Below, in pieces: positions 45,193 through 55,696 of a DNA stretch of 64,000 bases; the stretch's first letter is position 1; each line of letters opens with the position of its first letter. This stretch comes from Marinactinospora thermotolerans DSM 45154. Its GTDB lineage: Bacteria; Actinomycetota; Actinomycetes; Streptosporangiales; Streptosporangiaceae. The DNA is taken from assembly GCF_900167435.1 (NCBI RefSeq), contig NZ_FUWS01000015.1:41761-105760 (forward strand), in the 5' to 3' direction. The notes below the pieces were generated by a model. It searched no databases, was not told the origin of the DNA, and saw only the letters and a list, made by a program, of their open reading frames with translations. Both the position numbers and the translations under genes were made by a program.

Positions 45193-45198
45193 ACCCTA
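45193..45198 (-). promoter_or_regulatory. -10 box of the histidine phosphatase gene
   Basis: TAGGGT on the minus strand ends eight bases before ATG 45184. Confidence 0.45.
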
Positions 45199-45206
45199 AC
45201 AAGGGC

Positions 45207-45239
45207 CCGGCCGCCGCGGAGCGGGTCCGCGGCGGCCGG
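45207..45239 (-). terminator. Terminator of uppP
   Basis: Perfect 14-bp inverted repeat (45207-45220 with 45226-45239), 5-base loop, 14 bases past the uppP stop. Confidence 0.75.
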
Positions 45240-45253
45240 TGAGAGGGAGGGGC

Positions 45254-46408
45254 TCAGGCCCCGGGAACCTGCCCGGCGGGCGCCTGGTCGCCGTGGATCA
45301 CGAGCGGATCGTAGGGCTGGCCGGTGTAGGGGTCGATCGGCAGACCGGTACCCGGGTCGATCTGGACCAGTTCGCCGGTGACGGGGTCCTTGTGCTGGCC
45401 GGTCTCGGGGTCGCGGGCCAGGCCGGTCTCGGGGTCGATGGGCCAGCCGGTGACGGGATCGGTGCTCACCGAGGCGGACGGGCTGGGCTCGACCGAGGGG
45501 CTGGGCTCGGGCGAGGGGGTGGAGTCGGCCGGCGCCTCCTGGGAGATGGTGACCTCCTCGCCACCGACGCCCTCGGCCTCGGCGCCGCCGGAGGGGTCGA
45601 GCTTGCCGAAGCTGACCAGGGTCAGGATGAGGATGCCCAGCGCGATGCGGTAGTAGACGAACGGCATGAAGCTGTTGGTGGAGATGAAGCGCATGAACCA
45701 GGCGATGACGGCGTAGCCGACGCCGAAGGCGATGACGGTGCCCACGAGCGTGGCGCCCCATCCCGCGTACTCGTTGCCGCCGATGTCCTTGAGCTTGTAG
45801 ACGCCGGAGGCGAACACGGCGGGCATCGCGAGCAGGAAGGCGTAGCGGGCCGCGGCCTCACGCTTGAAGCCCATCAGCATGCCGCCGGTGACGGTGGCGC
45901 CGGAGCGGGAGACGCCCGGGACGAGCGCGAGCATCTGGAACAGACCGTAGGTCAGGCCGCGTCCGACGGTGAGGTCGGTCAGCTCCCGGTGCTTGCGGCT
46001 GTAGTGGTCGACCACGCCGAGGATCACACCGAAGATGATCAGGGTGAGCGCGGTCAGCCGCAGGTCGCGGAAGAAGCTGTCGATGGGCTCCTCGAACAGC
46101 AGCCCGGCGATACCGATGGGCAGCGAACCGAGGATGACGTACCAGCCCATGCGGGCGTCGATGTGCCGCCGCAGGTCCTTGCGCACCAGGGAACGGGTCC
46201 AGGTGGACAGGATGTTCCAGACATCCTTGCGGAAGTAGATCAGCACGGCGAGCTCGGTACCGATCTGGGTGACCGCGGTGAAGGCGGCACCGGGGTCGGG
46301 CCACCCGGAGAAGGCGGCGACGACCCGTAGGTGACCGCTGGAGGAGATCGGCAGGAACTCGGTCAGTCCTTGGACTAGTCCAAGGATGATGGCCTCGAAG
46401 ATGGACAC
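45254..46408 (-). CDS. uppP: Undecaprenyl-diphosphatase with DPxTG-repeat tail
   Basis: The protein has 384 residues from GTG 46408. Residues 1-275 are standard UppP/BacA, which recycles the C55 lipid carrier for peptidoglycan: LGLVQGLTEFLPISSSGHLR (catalytic Glu/Ser motif), ALVPGVSRSGATVTGGMLMG (second motif) and about eight transmembrane helices. Typical family length is about 270. The extra C-terminus begins with a Ser/Pro/Glu linker (TPSPEPSPSVEPSPSASV) and then has at least six short repeats of the form DPxTGxx (DPVTGWPIDPETGLARDPET and further copies), ending in a short polar segment. The repeat tail is unusual. Confidence 0.93.
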   Translation of the reverse strand: MSIFEAIILGLVQGLTEFLPISSSGHLRVVAAFSGWPDPGAAFTAVTQIGTELAVLIYFRKDVWNILSTWTRSLVRKDLRRHIDARMGWYVILGSLPIGIAGLLFEEPIDSFFRDLRLTALTLIIFGVILGVVDHYSRKHRELTDLTVGRGLTYGLFQMLALVPGVSRSGATVTGGMLMGFKREAAARYAFLLAMPAVFASGVYKLKDIGGNEYAGWGATLVGTVIAFGVGYAVIAWFMRFISTNSFMPFVYYRIALGILILTLVSFGKLDPSGGAEAEGVGGEEVTISQEAPADSTPSPEPSPSVEPSPSASVSTDPVTGWPIDPETGLARDPETGQHKDPVTGELVQIDPGTGLPIDPYTGQPYDPLVIHGDQAPAGQVPGA

Positions 46409-46751
46409 GGCGGGATTGACTCCTGGCAGTCGGTTTCCATGGCGGGGATCGCGCCCGGGAGGCGTCGCCTCCCGGCCGGCCGATTCCCGCGCATCGACGC
46501 GGCGGCCGGGCAGGGACCGGGGCAGGGCGAGCCCCGCGCCCCGGGAGGATCACGCGGGCCGGCTCGTCGTGCAGGGGGCAGACCAGGGCAGCTTACTCTG
46601 ACCGTGGAGGGCTCGACTGCGGCGTGGACGGAGATGCGGGTGGGGAGATCAACCCAGAAAAACCGCAGATCGAACTTCATACGCATTTGGGACATCCCAT
46701 AGCCACTCGTGATTCACCCACCGCTCCCATCCCGCGGAGCGCGCGAGAGGG

Positions 46752-46757
46752 TACTCT
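46752..46757 (+). promoter_or_regulatory. -10 box of leaderless aldo/keto reductase gene
   Basis: TACTCT ends seven bases before ATG 46765; no SD is present. Confidence 0.45.
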
Positions 46758-46764
46758 CCGCGCC

Positions 46765-47718
46765 ATGGAACAGCGACAGGTGGGCGGTTCAGGACTGTGG
46801 GTGTCGCGTATCGCCCTGGGCACCATGACCTGGGGCAAGGACACCGAAGAGGAAGAGGCCGCCGATCAACTCGCCGCCTTTGTGGATGCGGGCGGAAGCC
46901 TTATCGACACCGCCGATATTTACAGCGGCGGGCACAGCGAACGCATCATCGGACGGCTCCTGGGCACGGTCGTACGCCGCGACGATGTGATCATCGCCAC
47001 GAAGACGGGGCACGCCCCCGACCACCACCGCCGTTACGACACCTCGCGCCGGCATCTGCTCGCCTCCCTGGACGCCTCCCTGCGCCGGATGCAGACCGAC
47101 CACATCGACCTGTGGCAGCTCCACGTCCACGACCCCTGCACCCCGATCGAGGAGACACTGGCCGCGGTCGACACCGCCGTCGCCTCGGGACGGGTCCGCT
47201 ACGCCGGCGTCGGCGACCTCGCCTCGTGGCAGTTCGCCAGGTACGCCACCTGGCAGTCCGCCGGACGCGGTGCCGGGCGCACCCCGATCGTCTCGGCCGG
47301 CGCCGAGTACTCCCTGCTCAACCGCCGGGTGGAGAACGACCTCGTGCCGGCCCTGACCGACTGTGGCGCGCACCTGATCGCCTGGTCGCCGTTGGGCCGG
47401 GGCGTCTTGACCGCCAAGTACCGCAACGGGGTGCCCGGCGGGTCCCGGGGCGCGCTGCCGCACATGGCCGCCTACGTCGAGCCCTACCTCGACGGACGCA
47501 GCAGCCGCGTCGTGGAGTCGGTGTGCACCGCCGCCGAGGGACTGGGGGTCTCCCCGCTCGCGGTGGCGCTGAGCTGGGTGCGCGACCAGCCGCGGGTGGC
47601 CGCGGTCTCGGTCGGCCCGCGCACGGCCGCGCAACTCGGCGACATCCTCGCCACCGAGAACGTCCGGCTCCCCCGCGAGATCCGCGAAGCCCTCAACGAC
47701 GCCTCCGCCCCGCACTGA
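46765..47718 (+). CDS. Aldo/keto reductase
   Basis: The protein has 317 residues from ATG 46765; the frame extending to 46624 runs through promoter sequence. It is a (beta/alpha)8 NADPH-dependent oxidoreductase: LWVSRIALGTMTWG, GGSLIDTADIYSGGHSERII (catalytic Asp and Tyr), VIIATKTGH (catalytic Lys), HIDLWQLHVHDP (catalytic His) and the cofactor end AVALSWVRDQPRVAAVSVGP. The substrate cannot be deduced. AKRs of this type recur next to uppP and the mshC neighbourhood in actinomycetes. Confidence 0.9.
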   Translation: MEQRQVGGSGLWVSRIALGTMTWGKDTEEEEAADQLAAFVDAGGSLIDTADIYSGGHSERIIGRLLGTVVRRDDVIIATKTGHAPDHHRRYDTSRRHLLASLDASLRRMQTDHIDLWQLHVHDPCTPIEETLAAVDTAVASGRVRYAGVGDLASWQFARYATWQSAGRGAGRTPIVSAGAEYSLLNRRVENDLVPALTDCGAHLIAWSPLGRGVLTAKYRNGVPGGSRGALPHMAAYVEPYLDGRSSRVVESVCTAAEGLGVSPLAVALSWVRDQPRVAAVSVGPRTAAQLGDILATENVRLPREIREALNDASAPH

Positions 47719-47886
47719 CCGAAACCCCGGACGCGCCCCGGAACACGGACGGCAGGGCCCCCACCCGACGCGCGGGCGCCCCGGCGGCGGGCGGCGTCCC
47801 GCCCCTCCCCAGGCTCGCTAAGCTCACCGGACGGGCGTCCGTCCGGCGCCCACCCAGTCCGTTTCCCGAGGAGAGGTGCGCTTTCC

Positions 47887-49686
47887 GTGGCCGACCCGTC
47901 ATCGTCTCCGTCCCCCTCCGGCGCGGCCGGGCCGGGCGGCGCCGGCCCCCTCGACCGGGCCCGGACCGCGCTGGCCGCCGTGGGCGCGCCCGAGCGGCTC
48001 GCCGGACCACTGGTGGCCGCGCTCGGTCCCGGCGCCGACCAGGCCCTGTCCGCCGATCCCTGGCGGCTGCTCGACGTCGCCTCGGTGACCCCTGAGCAGG
48101 CCGACTACTGCGCGCGCCGCGCGCTGGGCGAGGCGGCCTCCCCCGACGACCCGCGCCGGGGCCGGGCCCTGGTCCGTCACCTCCTGCGCCGGGCCGCGCG
48201 CGAGGGGCACACCGCGCTCCACCGGCCGCGCCTGGAGGGCGCGCTGCGCGCTCTGGGGGTGCGCTCGACCGGGCCCGCGGTGCAGGCGGCGCTGGAGAGC
48301 GGCGACGTCGCGGACTTCGAGGTGCTCCCCGAGGGCGACGACGACTTCGAGGACGACGAGGTGCCGGAGCTGCCCGACCCCGAGCACCACCTCGCCCTGG
48401 CCGGCCTCGGCGCGGCCGAGCAGCGCCTGGGCGCGGGACTGACCCGGCTGATGGGCACCAGCGAACCGATCATGGACTCCGCGACCGCCGCCGAGACGGT
48501 CGAGGCGACCGCCCTGCGGCTCGGCCTCGACGTCCCCGCCGAGGTGACGGCGGCGCTGGTCACCGTCGCGTTGCGCGGCGTGTGCGTGCTGCCCCACGGC
48601 GCGGGGGCGCGGTCCGCGATCGCCACCGTGGTGGCCTGCGCCGCCGCGATCGGCACCGACAGCGAGGTCGGCTTCGCCGTGGCCGCCCCCACCGCCTCGG
48701 CCGCCGCGGCGCTGCGCGCCCGGCTGGGCGACGCCGGCGTCGAGGTCGCCTCGGTGCCGGAGCTGCTGGAGACCCGTGGCCCCGACGAGCGGGGACGCGA
48801 CGCGCAACGGCCGATCGAGGCCGGGCTGGTCGTCGTCACCGGCGCGATGGCGCTGGACGTCGAGGCGGCCGCCGCGCTCGTCGCCGCCTGCGCCGACGGC
48901 ACCCACCTGGTCCTGGTGGCCGACCTCTCCGAAGCGCCCTCGGCCGGCGCCGGACAGGTCGTGGCCGACCTGGTCGCCTCGCGGACGGCCGCGGTGGCGC
49001 CCCTGCCCGCCGACCCCGGCGGGGACCCCGTCGCCGAACTGGCCGGCCTGGTCGCCGAAGGGGAGCTGGCAGAGGTCGCGGCGCCCGGCCACGAGGTCGT
49101 CGTCGTCCCCGCGGCCTCGGCCGGTGAGGCCGTCCACCGGACGGTGCAGCTGCTCACCGACTCGATCCCCCGGGCGTTGGGCATCGCGGCGCACGACGTC
49201 CAGATCCTCACCCCGACGCGCGGCGGCGAGGCCGGCGCTGACGCGCTCAACACGGTGTGCAAGGCGCGGCTGAACCCCGGCCCCGGCGCGCATCGGGGGC
49301 TGGACCCCGGCGACCGCGTGCTGCTCGCCGGCCACGGCCCCGGCTACGGTCCCGGCGAGGTGGGCGTGCTGCGCGAGGTGAGCGGCGAGGGCGCCGGCGT
49401 GGAGCTTCCCGGCGGGCGCGCGGTGACGGTGACCGAGGCGTCCCACCTGCGCCCGGGCTGGGCGATCCCGGTCGCGGCGGCGCACGGGAACGAGTGGCCG
49501 GCGGTGATCGCGGTCTACCCGCCCGACACGCGGGCCTCACGCCCCCAGGTCTACACCGCGCTGACCCGGGCGAGCCGGCACGTGTCGATCGTGCAGGCGG
49601 CCGGACCGGCGCTCGGCGAGGCGGTGCGCGAGGTGGCGCGGGTCCAACGGCACACCCGGCTGACGGCCGTCCTGCGCGAGGGGTGA
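47887..49686 (+). CDS. RecD2-like protein with degenerate ATPase site
   Basis: The protein has 599 residues from GTG 47887, after GAGGAGAGG. It has the RecD2 plan: an N-terminal helix-hairpin-helix-like region (about 25-115), helicase lobe one, and lobe two with an SH3-like insert and motifs V/VI (PVAAAHGNEWPAVIAVYP, then QVYTALTRASRHVSIV). The Walker A position reads LPHGAGARSAIATVV (about 235-249), without the GxGKT lysine. The Walker B position reads VVVTGAMALD in place of a DE-containing motif. Motif VI is kept. It should therefore not hydrolyse ATP like RecD2. A DNA-binding or structural role is inferred. Confidence 0.8.
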   Translation: MADPSSSPSPSGAAGPGGAGPLDRARTALAAVGAPERLAGPLVAALGPGADQALSADPWRLLDVASVTPEQADYCARRALGEAASPDDPRRGRALVRHLLRRAAREGHTALHRPRLEGALRALGVRSTGPAVQAALESGDVADFEVLPEGDDDFEDDEVPELPDPEHHLALAGLGAAEQRLGAGLTRLMGTSEPIMDSATAAETVEATALRLGLDVPAEVTAALVTVALRGVCVLPHGAGARSAIATVVACAAAIGTDSEVGFAVAAPTASAAAALRARLGDAGVEVASVPELLETRGPDERGRDAQRPIEAGLVVVTGAMALDVEAAAALVAACADGTHLVLVADLSEAPSAGAGQVVADLVASRTAAVAPLPADPGGDPVAELAGLVAEGELAEVAAPGHEVVVVPAASAGEAVHRTVQLLTDSIPRALGIAAHDVQILTPTRGGEAGADALNTVCKARLNPGPGAHRGLDPGDRVLLAGHGPGYGPGEVGVLREVSGEGAGVELPGGRAVTVTEASHLRPGWAIPVAAAHGNEWPAVIAVYPPDTRASRPQVYTALTRASRHVSIVQAAGPALGEAVREVARVQRHTRLTAVLREG

Positions 49687-49691
49687 CCGGC

Positions 49692-49733
49692 GCCCCGCCG
49701 GCCGCCGTCCCCCGGGACGGCGGCCGGCGGGGC
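49692..49733. terminator. Bidirectional terminator between recD-like and SDR genes
   Basis: Perfect 19-bp inverted repeat (49692-49710 with 49715-49733), CCCG loop, between convergent stops. Confidence 0.85.
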
Positions 49734-49740
49734 CGAGCCG

Positions 49741-50502
49741 TCAGATCCGGTCGACGAAGCCGCCGTCCACGACCAGGTTGGCGCCGGTGATGAAGGAGGC
49801 CGCCGGGCTGGCCAGGAACGCCACCGCGCGGGCGACCTCCTCGGGCCGGCCCAGACGCCCCATGGGGATGGCCGAGCGGATCGACTCGTAGAAGTCCGGG
49901 GCGTCGGTCCTCCGCCGCGCCCAGCCGCCGCCCTCGAACTCGATCGGCCCCGGCGAGACGGTGTTGACGCGGATGCCCTTGGCCGGCAGGGTACGGGCCA
50001 GCGAGGCGGCGTAGTGGTTCAGCGCGGCCTTGACCGGCCCGTAGGCCTTGGGGCCGGAGGGCGGGCCGGTGTGCAGCGCCGAGGTCGTGGAGATGAGCAC
50101 GATCGAGCCGCCCCGCGACGACGCGGCCAGGTAGGGCTCGGCGTACTCGCACATCCGCACGAACGGCATGAGGTCGGTGGCGACGTTGCGCTCCCACTGG
50201 TCGGGGGTCGCGCTGCTGCCGGCCGACACGTTGGAGACCAGCACGTCGATCCCGCCCAGGCCGGTGGCGGCGCGGTCGACGAACCCCCTCAGCGCGGCGG
50301 GATCGGCGACGTCGAGCGCCTCGGCGATGACGGTCCGGCCGGTTCCGCGCAGCTCCTCGGCCGCCTGTTCCAGCGGTTCCGCGGAGCGGGCGCAGATCGC
50401 CAGGTCCGCTCCCTCCCCGGCGAACACCCCGGCGATCGCCCTGCCGATGCCGCGGCTCGCCCCGGTGACGACCACCCTCGCACCGTCGAGTTCCAGGTCC
50501 AT
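49741..50502 (-). CDS. Short-chain dehydrogenase/reductase
   Basis: The protein has 253 residues. It is a classical SDR: VVVTGASRGIGRAIA (NADP-binding), DVLVSNVSAG (NNAG equivalent, here SNVS), IVLISTTSALHTG (catalytic Ser) and AYGPVKAALNHYAASLAR (YxxxK). IRVNTVSPGPIEFEGGGW and ITGANLVVDGGFVDRI form the C-terminal end. The substrate is unknown. It runs in the same direction as fabI and fabG but is separated from fabI by a strong terminator, so it is a separate unit. Confidence 0.88.
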   Translation of the reverse strand: MDLELDGARVVVTGASRGIGRAIAGVFAGEGADLAICARSAEPLEQAAEELRGTGRTVIAEALDVADPAALRGFVDRAATGLGGIDVLVSNVSAGSSATPDQWERNVATDLMPFVRMCEYAEPYLAASSRGGSIVLISTTSALHTGPPSGPKAYGPVKAALNHYAASLARTLPAKGIRVNTVSPGPIEFEGGGWARRRTDAPDFYESIRSAIPMGRLGRPEEVARAVAFLASPAASFITGANLVVDGGFVDRI

Positions 50503-50536
50503 TCCCCTGCGCTCCCCCTACGTCGCCGATCCTGTC

Positions 50537-50579
50537 CGCGCCGCGGGCGCCCATCCCGGGGATGGGCGCCCGCGGCGCG
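50537..50579 (-). terminator. Terminator of the fabG-fabI operon
   Basis: Perfect 19-bp inverted repeat (50537-50555 with 50561-50579), 5-base loop, just past the fabI stop. Confidence 0.85.
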
Positions 50580-50595
50580 CGTGATGCGGGACAGC

Positions 50596-51360
50596 CTACG
50601 CCCCCATGGCGTGGAAGCCGCCGTCGACGTGCACGAGTTCGCCGGTGGTCGCCGGGAACCAGTCCGACAGCAGCGCCACGACGGCGCGGGCCGCGGGCTC
50701 GGGGTTGGAGACGTCCCAGCCCAGCGGGGCGCGCTGCGGCCAGGACTCGGCGAGGTCGCTGAACCCGGGGATGCTGCGGGCCGCCATGGTGCTGAGCGGA
50801 CCGGCCGAGACCAGGTTCACCCGGACCTGCTGTTCGCCCAGGTAGCGGGCGAGGTAGCGGGCGGTGGACTCCAGGCCGGCCTTGGCGACGCCCATCCAGT
50901 CGTAGACGGGGTAGGCGACGGTGGCGTCGAAGTCCATGGCGACGACCGACCCGCCGTCCTTCATCAACGGCAGCACCGCCATGGTGAGGGACTTCAGCGA
51001 GTAGGCCGAGGTGTGCAGCGCGGTGGCGACGTCCTCCCACTTGGTGTTGAGGAAGTTGCCGCCCAGCGCCTCCTGCGGGGTGAACCCGATCGAGTGGACG
51101 ACGCCGTCGATGCCGTCGACGTGCTCGCGGATGCGGTCGGCGAGGCTGTCCAGGTGGCCCTCGTCGGTGACGTCGAGCTCCAGCACCGGCGGCTCGCCCG
51201 GCAGGCGCTTGGCGATGCGCTCGACCAGGCTGAGCCGGCCGTAACCGGTGAGCACCACGGTGGCGCCCTGCTCCTGGCAGAGCCGGGCCACGTGGAAGGC
51301 GATGGAGCTGTCGGTGATCACACCGGTGACGAGGATGCGCTTACCCTCAAGGATTCCCAT
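50596..51360 (-). CDS. fabI: Enoyl-[ACP] reductase FabI (InhA-type)
   Basis: The protein has 254 residues. It performs the last reduction of each cycle of type II fatty acid synthesis. The FabI-type NADH loop reads LVTGVITDSSIAFHVARLCQ; catalytic Tyr and Lys are in YPVYDWMGVAKAGLESTARY (Y-x6-K, as in InhA); RVNLVSAGPLSTMAARSIPG is the substrate-loop region. The start MGILEGKRILVTG is canonical. It follows fabG by 74 bases in one leftward unit, the same pairing as fabG1-inhA in mycobacteria. Confidence 0.95.
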   Translation of the reverse strand: MGILEGKRILVTGVITDSSIAFHVARLCQEQGATVVLTGYGRLSLVERIAKRLPGEPPVLELDVTDEGHLDSLADRIREHVDGIDGVVHSIGFTPQEALGGNFLNTKWEDVATALHTSAYSLKSLTMAVLPLMKDGGSVVAMDFDATVAYPVYDWMGVAKAGLESTARYLARYLGEQQVRVNLVSAGPLSTMAARSIPGFSDLAESWPQRAPLGWDVSNPEPAARAVVALLSDWFPATTGELVHVDGGFHAMGA

Positions 51361-51434
51361 GAAGTCGTCGTGTCCTGTTCTCGAAATCGTTGGAGTCCGG
51401 CGCCCCGTCCGTGGTGCGCCGGAGCGAGCGGAGG

Positions 51435-53314
<1,880 letters not shown>

Positions 53315-53461
53315 CACTTCTCCTGCCTGACCGCCCGACGCGCGGTTGCGCCCGCGGCCCGGCGGAGTCCGTACGGTCACCGCGACCGACCGTCCGGTAT
53401 CGACGTTCGGCCGTAGCGCAATATACCCCAGAGAAATTCAGCGAAAAAGCAAAGATGACCA

Positions 53462-53490
53462 TTGACATACCATCCGGTCGGTTTCAATCT
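53462..53490. promoter_or_regulatory. Promoter-like TTGACA with a TetR-type palindrome
   Basis: TTGACA at 53462-53467 is followed by an imperfect palindrome ACCATCCGGTCGGT (53469-53482; 10 of 14 positions symmetric). ACCGACCGGTCGGT-like sites are bound by TetR-family fatty-acid regulators in actinobacteria. It lies between the divergent phosphotransferase and MFS genes and could control either; the TetR gene at 60,018 is a candidate binder. Confidence 0.4.
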
Positions 53491-53561
53491 TTCTCCATAG
53501 CTCGAAGTGACGCGGGACACACCCGTCCGTTTCCTGATCTCCCCTCCATCGGGAAGGCCCC

Positions 53562-54893
53562 ATGAGCGCATCCCCCTCCCCCCAGTCCCCGACCGATCCG
53601 CCCGCGATCCCCGTCGACGTGCGGACCCGCCGCATCGTCGCCGGCGCCGCCGCCGCGACCGCCACGGTCGAGTGGTACGAGTACTTCGTCTTCGGCGTCG
53701 CCGCCGCCCTGGTCTTCGGCTCCCTGTTCTTCCCCGCCTTCAGCCCCGTGGCCGGCGTCCTCGCCTCCTTCGCCACCTTCGCCGTGGGCTTCCTGGCCCG
53801 CCCGATCGGCGGCATCCTCGGCGGGCACCTCGGCGACAAGTACGGCCGCAAACCCACCCTGGTGTGGGCCCTGATCGGCATGGGCCTGGCCACGACCCTG
53901 ATCGGGCTGCTGCCCTCCTTCGCCACCGTCGGGGTGCTCGCCCCGATCATCCTCGTCGTGCTGCGCCTGGTGCAGGGCGTCGCCGTGGGCATGCAGTGGG
54001 GCGGGGCGACCCTGCTGGCCACCGAGTACGCCCCGCCCGGCAAGCGCGGCCTGTACGGCAGCCTGGTGCAGATGGGCGTGCCGATCGGCCTGGTCGCCGC
54101 CTACGCCGTGTACTTCGCGGTCAGCTTCCTGGTCAGCCCCGAGGCGTTCGTCGTCTGGGGCTGGCGGATCCCGTTCCTGCTCGGCGTGTTCGTCCTGGTG
54201 CTGGCCTGGCTCATCCACCGCCACGTCGAGGAGACCCCCGAGTTCCGGGCCGCCGCCGCGACGGGCGGACGGCGTTCCCCGCTCCGCGACGTGCTGCGCT
54301 CCCACAAGGTCACCGTGCTGCTGGCCGGGGGTTCTTTCGCTGTGAACCACGCCGCTTTCTACATTTTGGTGACCGGGATTCTCGACTATGCCACCCGGGA
54401 ACTCGGGATGGCCCGCAACGCGGTGCTCCTGGTCGCCCTCGGGCTCAGCCTGGTGCAGCTGCCGCTGATGCCGTGGGCGGCGTCGATATCGGACCGGATC
54501 GGCCGGGTCAGGGTCTACGCCTTCGGGATCGCCGGACTGCTGGTGTGGGCGATCCCGCTGTTCCTGCTGGTGGACACCGCCAACATCTGGATCATGGCCG
54601 CGGGCATGCTCGGCTGCGGGATCTTCCTGAGCATCATGTACGCGCCGCAGGCGGCCCTGTTCGCCGAGCTGTTCGAACCGGAGGTGCGCTTCACCGGGGC
54701 CTCGCTCGGCTACCAGATCAGCTCCGTGGTGGGCGGCGGGTTCGCGCCCTTCGCCATGGTGCTGCTGCTCGACGCCTTCGGCACCTCGCTGGCCGTCTCG
54801 GGGTACCTGATGGTGCTGGCCGCCATCGCCCTGCTGTCGGTGTGGCTGCTGGTGCGCCGCCGCGCCCACCGCGAGACCGCCCGTCCGGCCTGA
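53562..54893 (+). CDS. MFS transporter of the metabolite:H+ symporter type
   Basis: The protein has 443 residues with 12 transmembrane helices. The signature of the MHS family is visible: VEWYEYFVFGVAAALVFGSL, FLARPIGGILGGHLGDKYGR (loop 2-3 motif G-x-x-x-D-x-x-G-R-K) and QGVAVGMQWGGATLLATEYA. Typical substrates are organic acids, proline/betaine or shikimate; nothing specifies which. ATG 53562 follows GGAAGG. It diverges from the phosphotransferase gene. GC-rich imperfect stem-loop sequence follows around 54,977-55,015. Confidence 0.9.
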   Translation: MSASPSPQSPTDPPAIPVDVRTRRIVAGAAAATATVEWYEYFVFGVAAALVFGSLFFPAFSPVAGVLASFATFAVGFLARPIGGILGGHLGDKYGRKPTLVWALIGMGLATTLIGLLPSFATVGVLAPIILVVLRLVQGVAVGMQWGGATLLATEYAPPGKRGLYGSLVQMGVPIGLVAAYAVYFAVSFLVSPEAFVVWGWRIPFLLGVFVLVLAWLIHRHVEETPEFRAAAATGGRRSPLRDVLRSHKVTVLLAGGSFAVNHAAFYILVTGILDYATRELGMARNAVLLVALGLSLVQLPLMPWAASISDRIGRVRVYAFGIAGLLVWAIPLFLLVDTANIWIMAAGMLGCGIFLSIMYAPQAALFAELFEPEVRFTGASLGYQISSVVGGGFAPFAMVLLLDAFGTSLAVSGYLMVLAAIALLSVWLLVRRRAHRETARPA

Positions 54894-55309
54894 TCCTCGC
54901 CGGGACCCGTGGCCGCTCCGTGGCGCTCCGGCCCGCCGGGGCGCCACCCGAACGCCCCGGCGGCCCCGCGACCGGACGTCCCCTTCGCGCCCGGGCCGGG
55001 GCGCGGAGGGGGCGTCACACGCTTTCGCCCCGCCCCCTGACGGAACACGGGAAGACCGGCCGTCGGGGGCGCGGGGCGTGCCCCGGGCGTCTCCCAGGGG
55101 CGACCGGGAGCCACGGCTCCCTACCCGCCCGGCGGCGCCGCGTCACAGCGGCGCGGGCGGCGTCCCCGGACCACGCGGCGGGGGAAGGTCTCCACGCCCC
55201 GTCTCCCTTTCCCGCGGATCGGGGAACAGCCCTCTGGAGGGAGGCGCACCACGGTCGCGCCCACGGCGCGGCCGGCCTGGTGCCGGCGTGCCCTCGGCCG
55301 CCGGGGCGG
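54894..55309. other. Gene-free GC-rich spacer
   Basis: About 415 bases between the MFS stop and the convergent SdpI-like gene. An imperfect hairpin near 54,977-55,015 (CCCCTTCGCGCCC / GGGGCGCGGAGGGG) may end MFS transcription. Nothing else is recognised. Confidence 0.4.
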
Positions 55310-55696
55310 TCATGCCCCCTCCGTCGCCGCCCTGCCCGCGGTGTCGGCCCTGCGTACCGCGACGACCACCAGGAGGAGGAAGAGGATCCAGCCGGCGCCC
55401 GGCACGGCGAGGACGGCCGCGCCGCCGGCGCCCGTCACCGCCTGGACGACGGCGATGACCCCGCTGACGATCCCCGCGACCAGGGCCGTCTGGGCGGCCC
55501 TGGTCAGCCAGGGGGCCGCGGCCCGGTGCCCGGCCCGCCAGGCGGCGTCGGAGGAGAGCGTGGTCCGCGTCCTGATCCCGACCATGGGGTTGCGCTCCAG
55601 CTCCCCCTTGGCGGCCGACCTCGCGACGGCCAACAGAACCCCGGCCGCCGTCAGGAGGCCGACGGCCAGGCTGACGATTCCGATCAGGTGTTCCAT
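55310..55696 (-). CDS. SdpI-family membrane protein
   Basis: The protein has 128 residues from ATG 55696 (MEHLIGIVSLAVGLLTAAGV); the longer frame is spurious upstream. The SdpI-domain hallmark ERNPMVGIRTRTTLSSDAAW (NPxxGIRTxxTLxSxxAW) is at residues about 34-53 and is followed by HRAAAPWL. Three transmembrane helices are seen: residues 3-24, about 68-88 and 97-116. SdpI of Bacillus confers immunity to the SdpC toxin; most actinobacterial members are of unknown role. No sdpC-like gene is nearby. It stands alone. Confidence 0.85.
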   Translation of the reverse strand: MEHLIGIVSLAVGLLTAAGVLLAVARSAAKGELERNPMVGIRTRTTLSSDAAWRAGHRAAAPWLTRAAQTALVAGIVSGVIAVVQAVTGAGGAAVLAVPGAGWILFLLLVVVAVRRADTAGRAATEGA

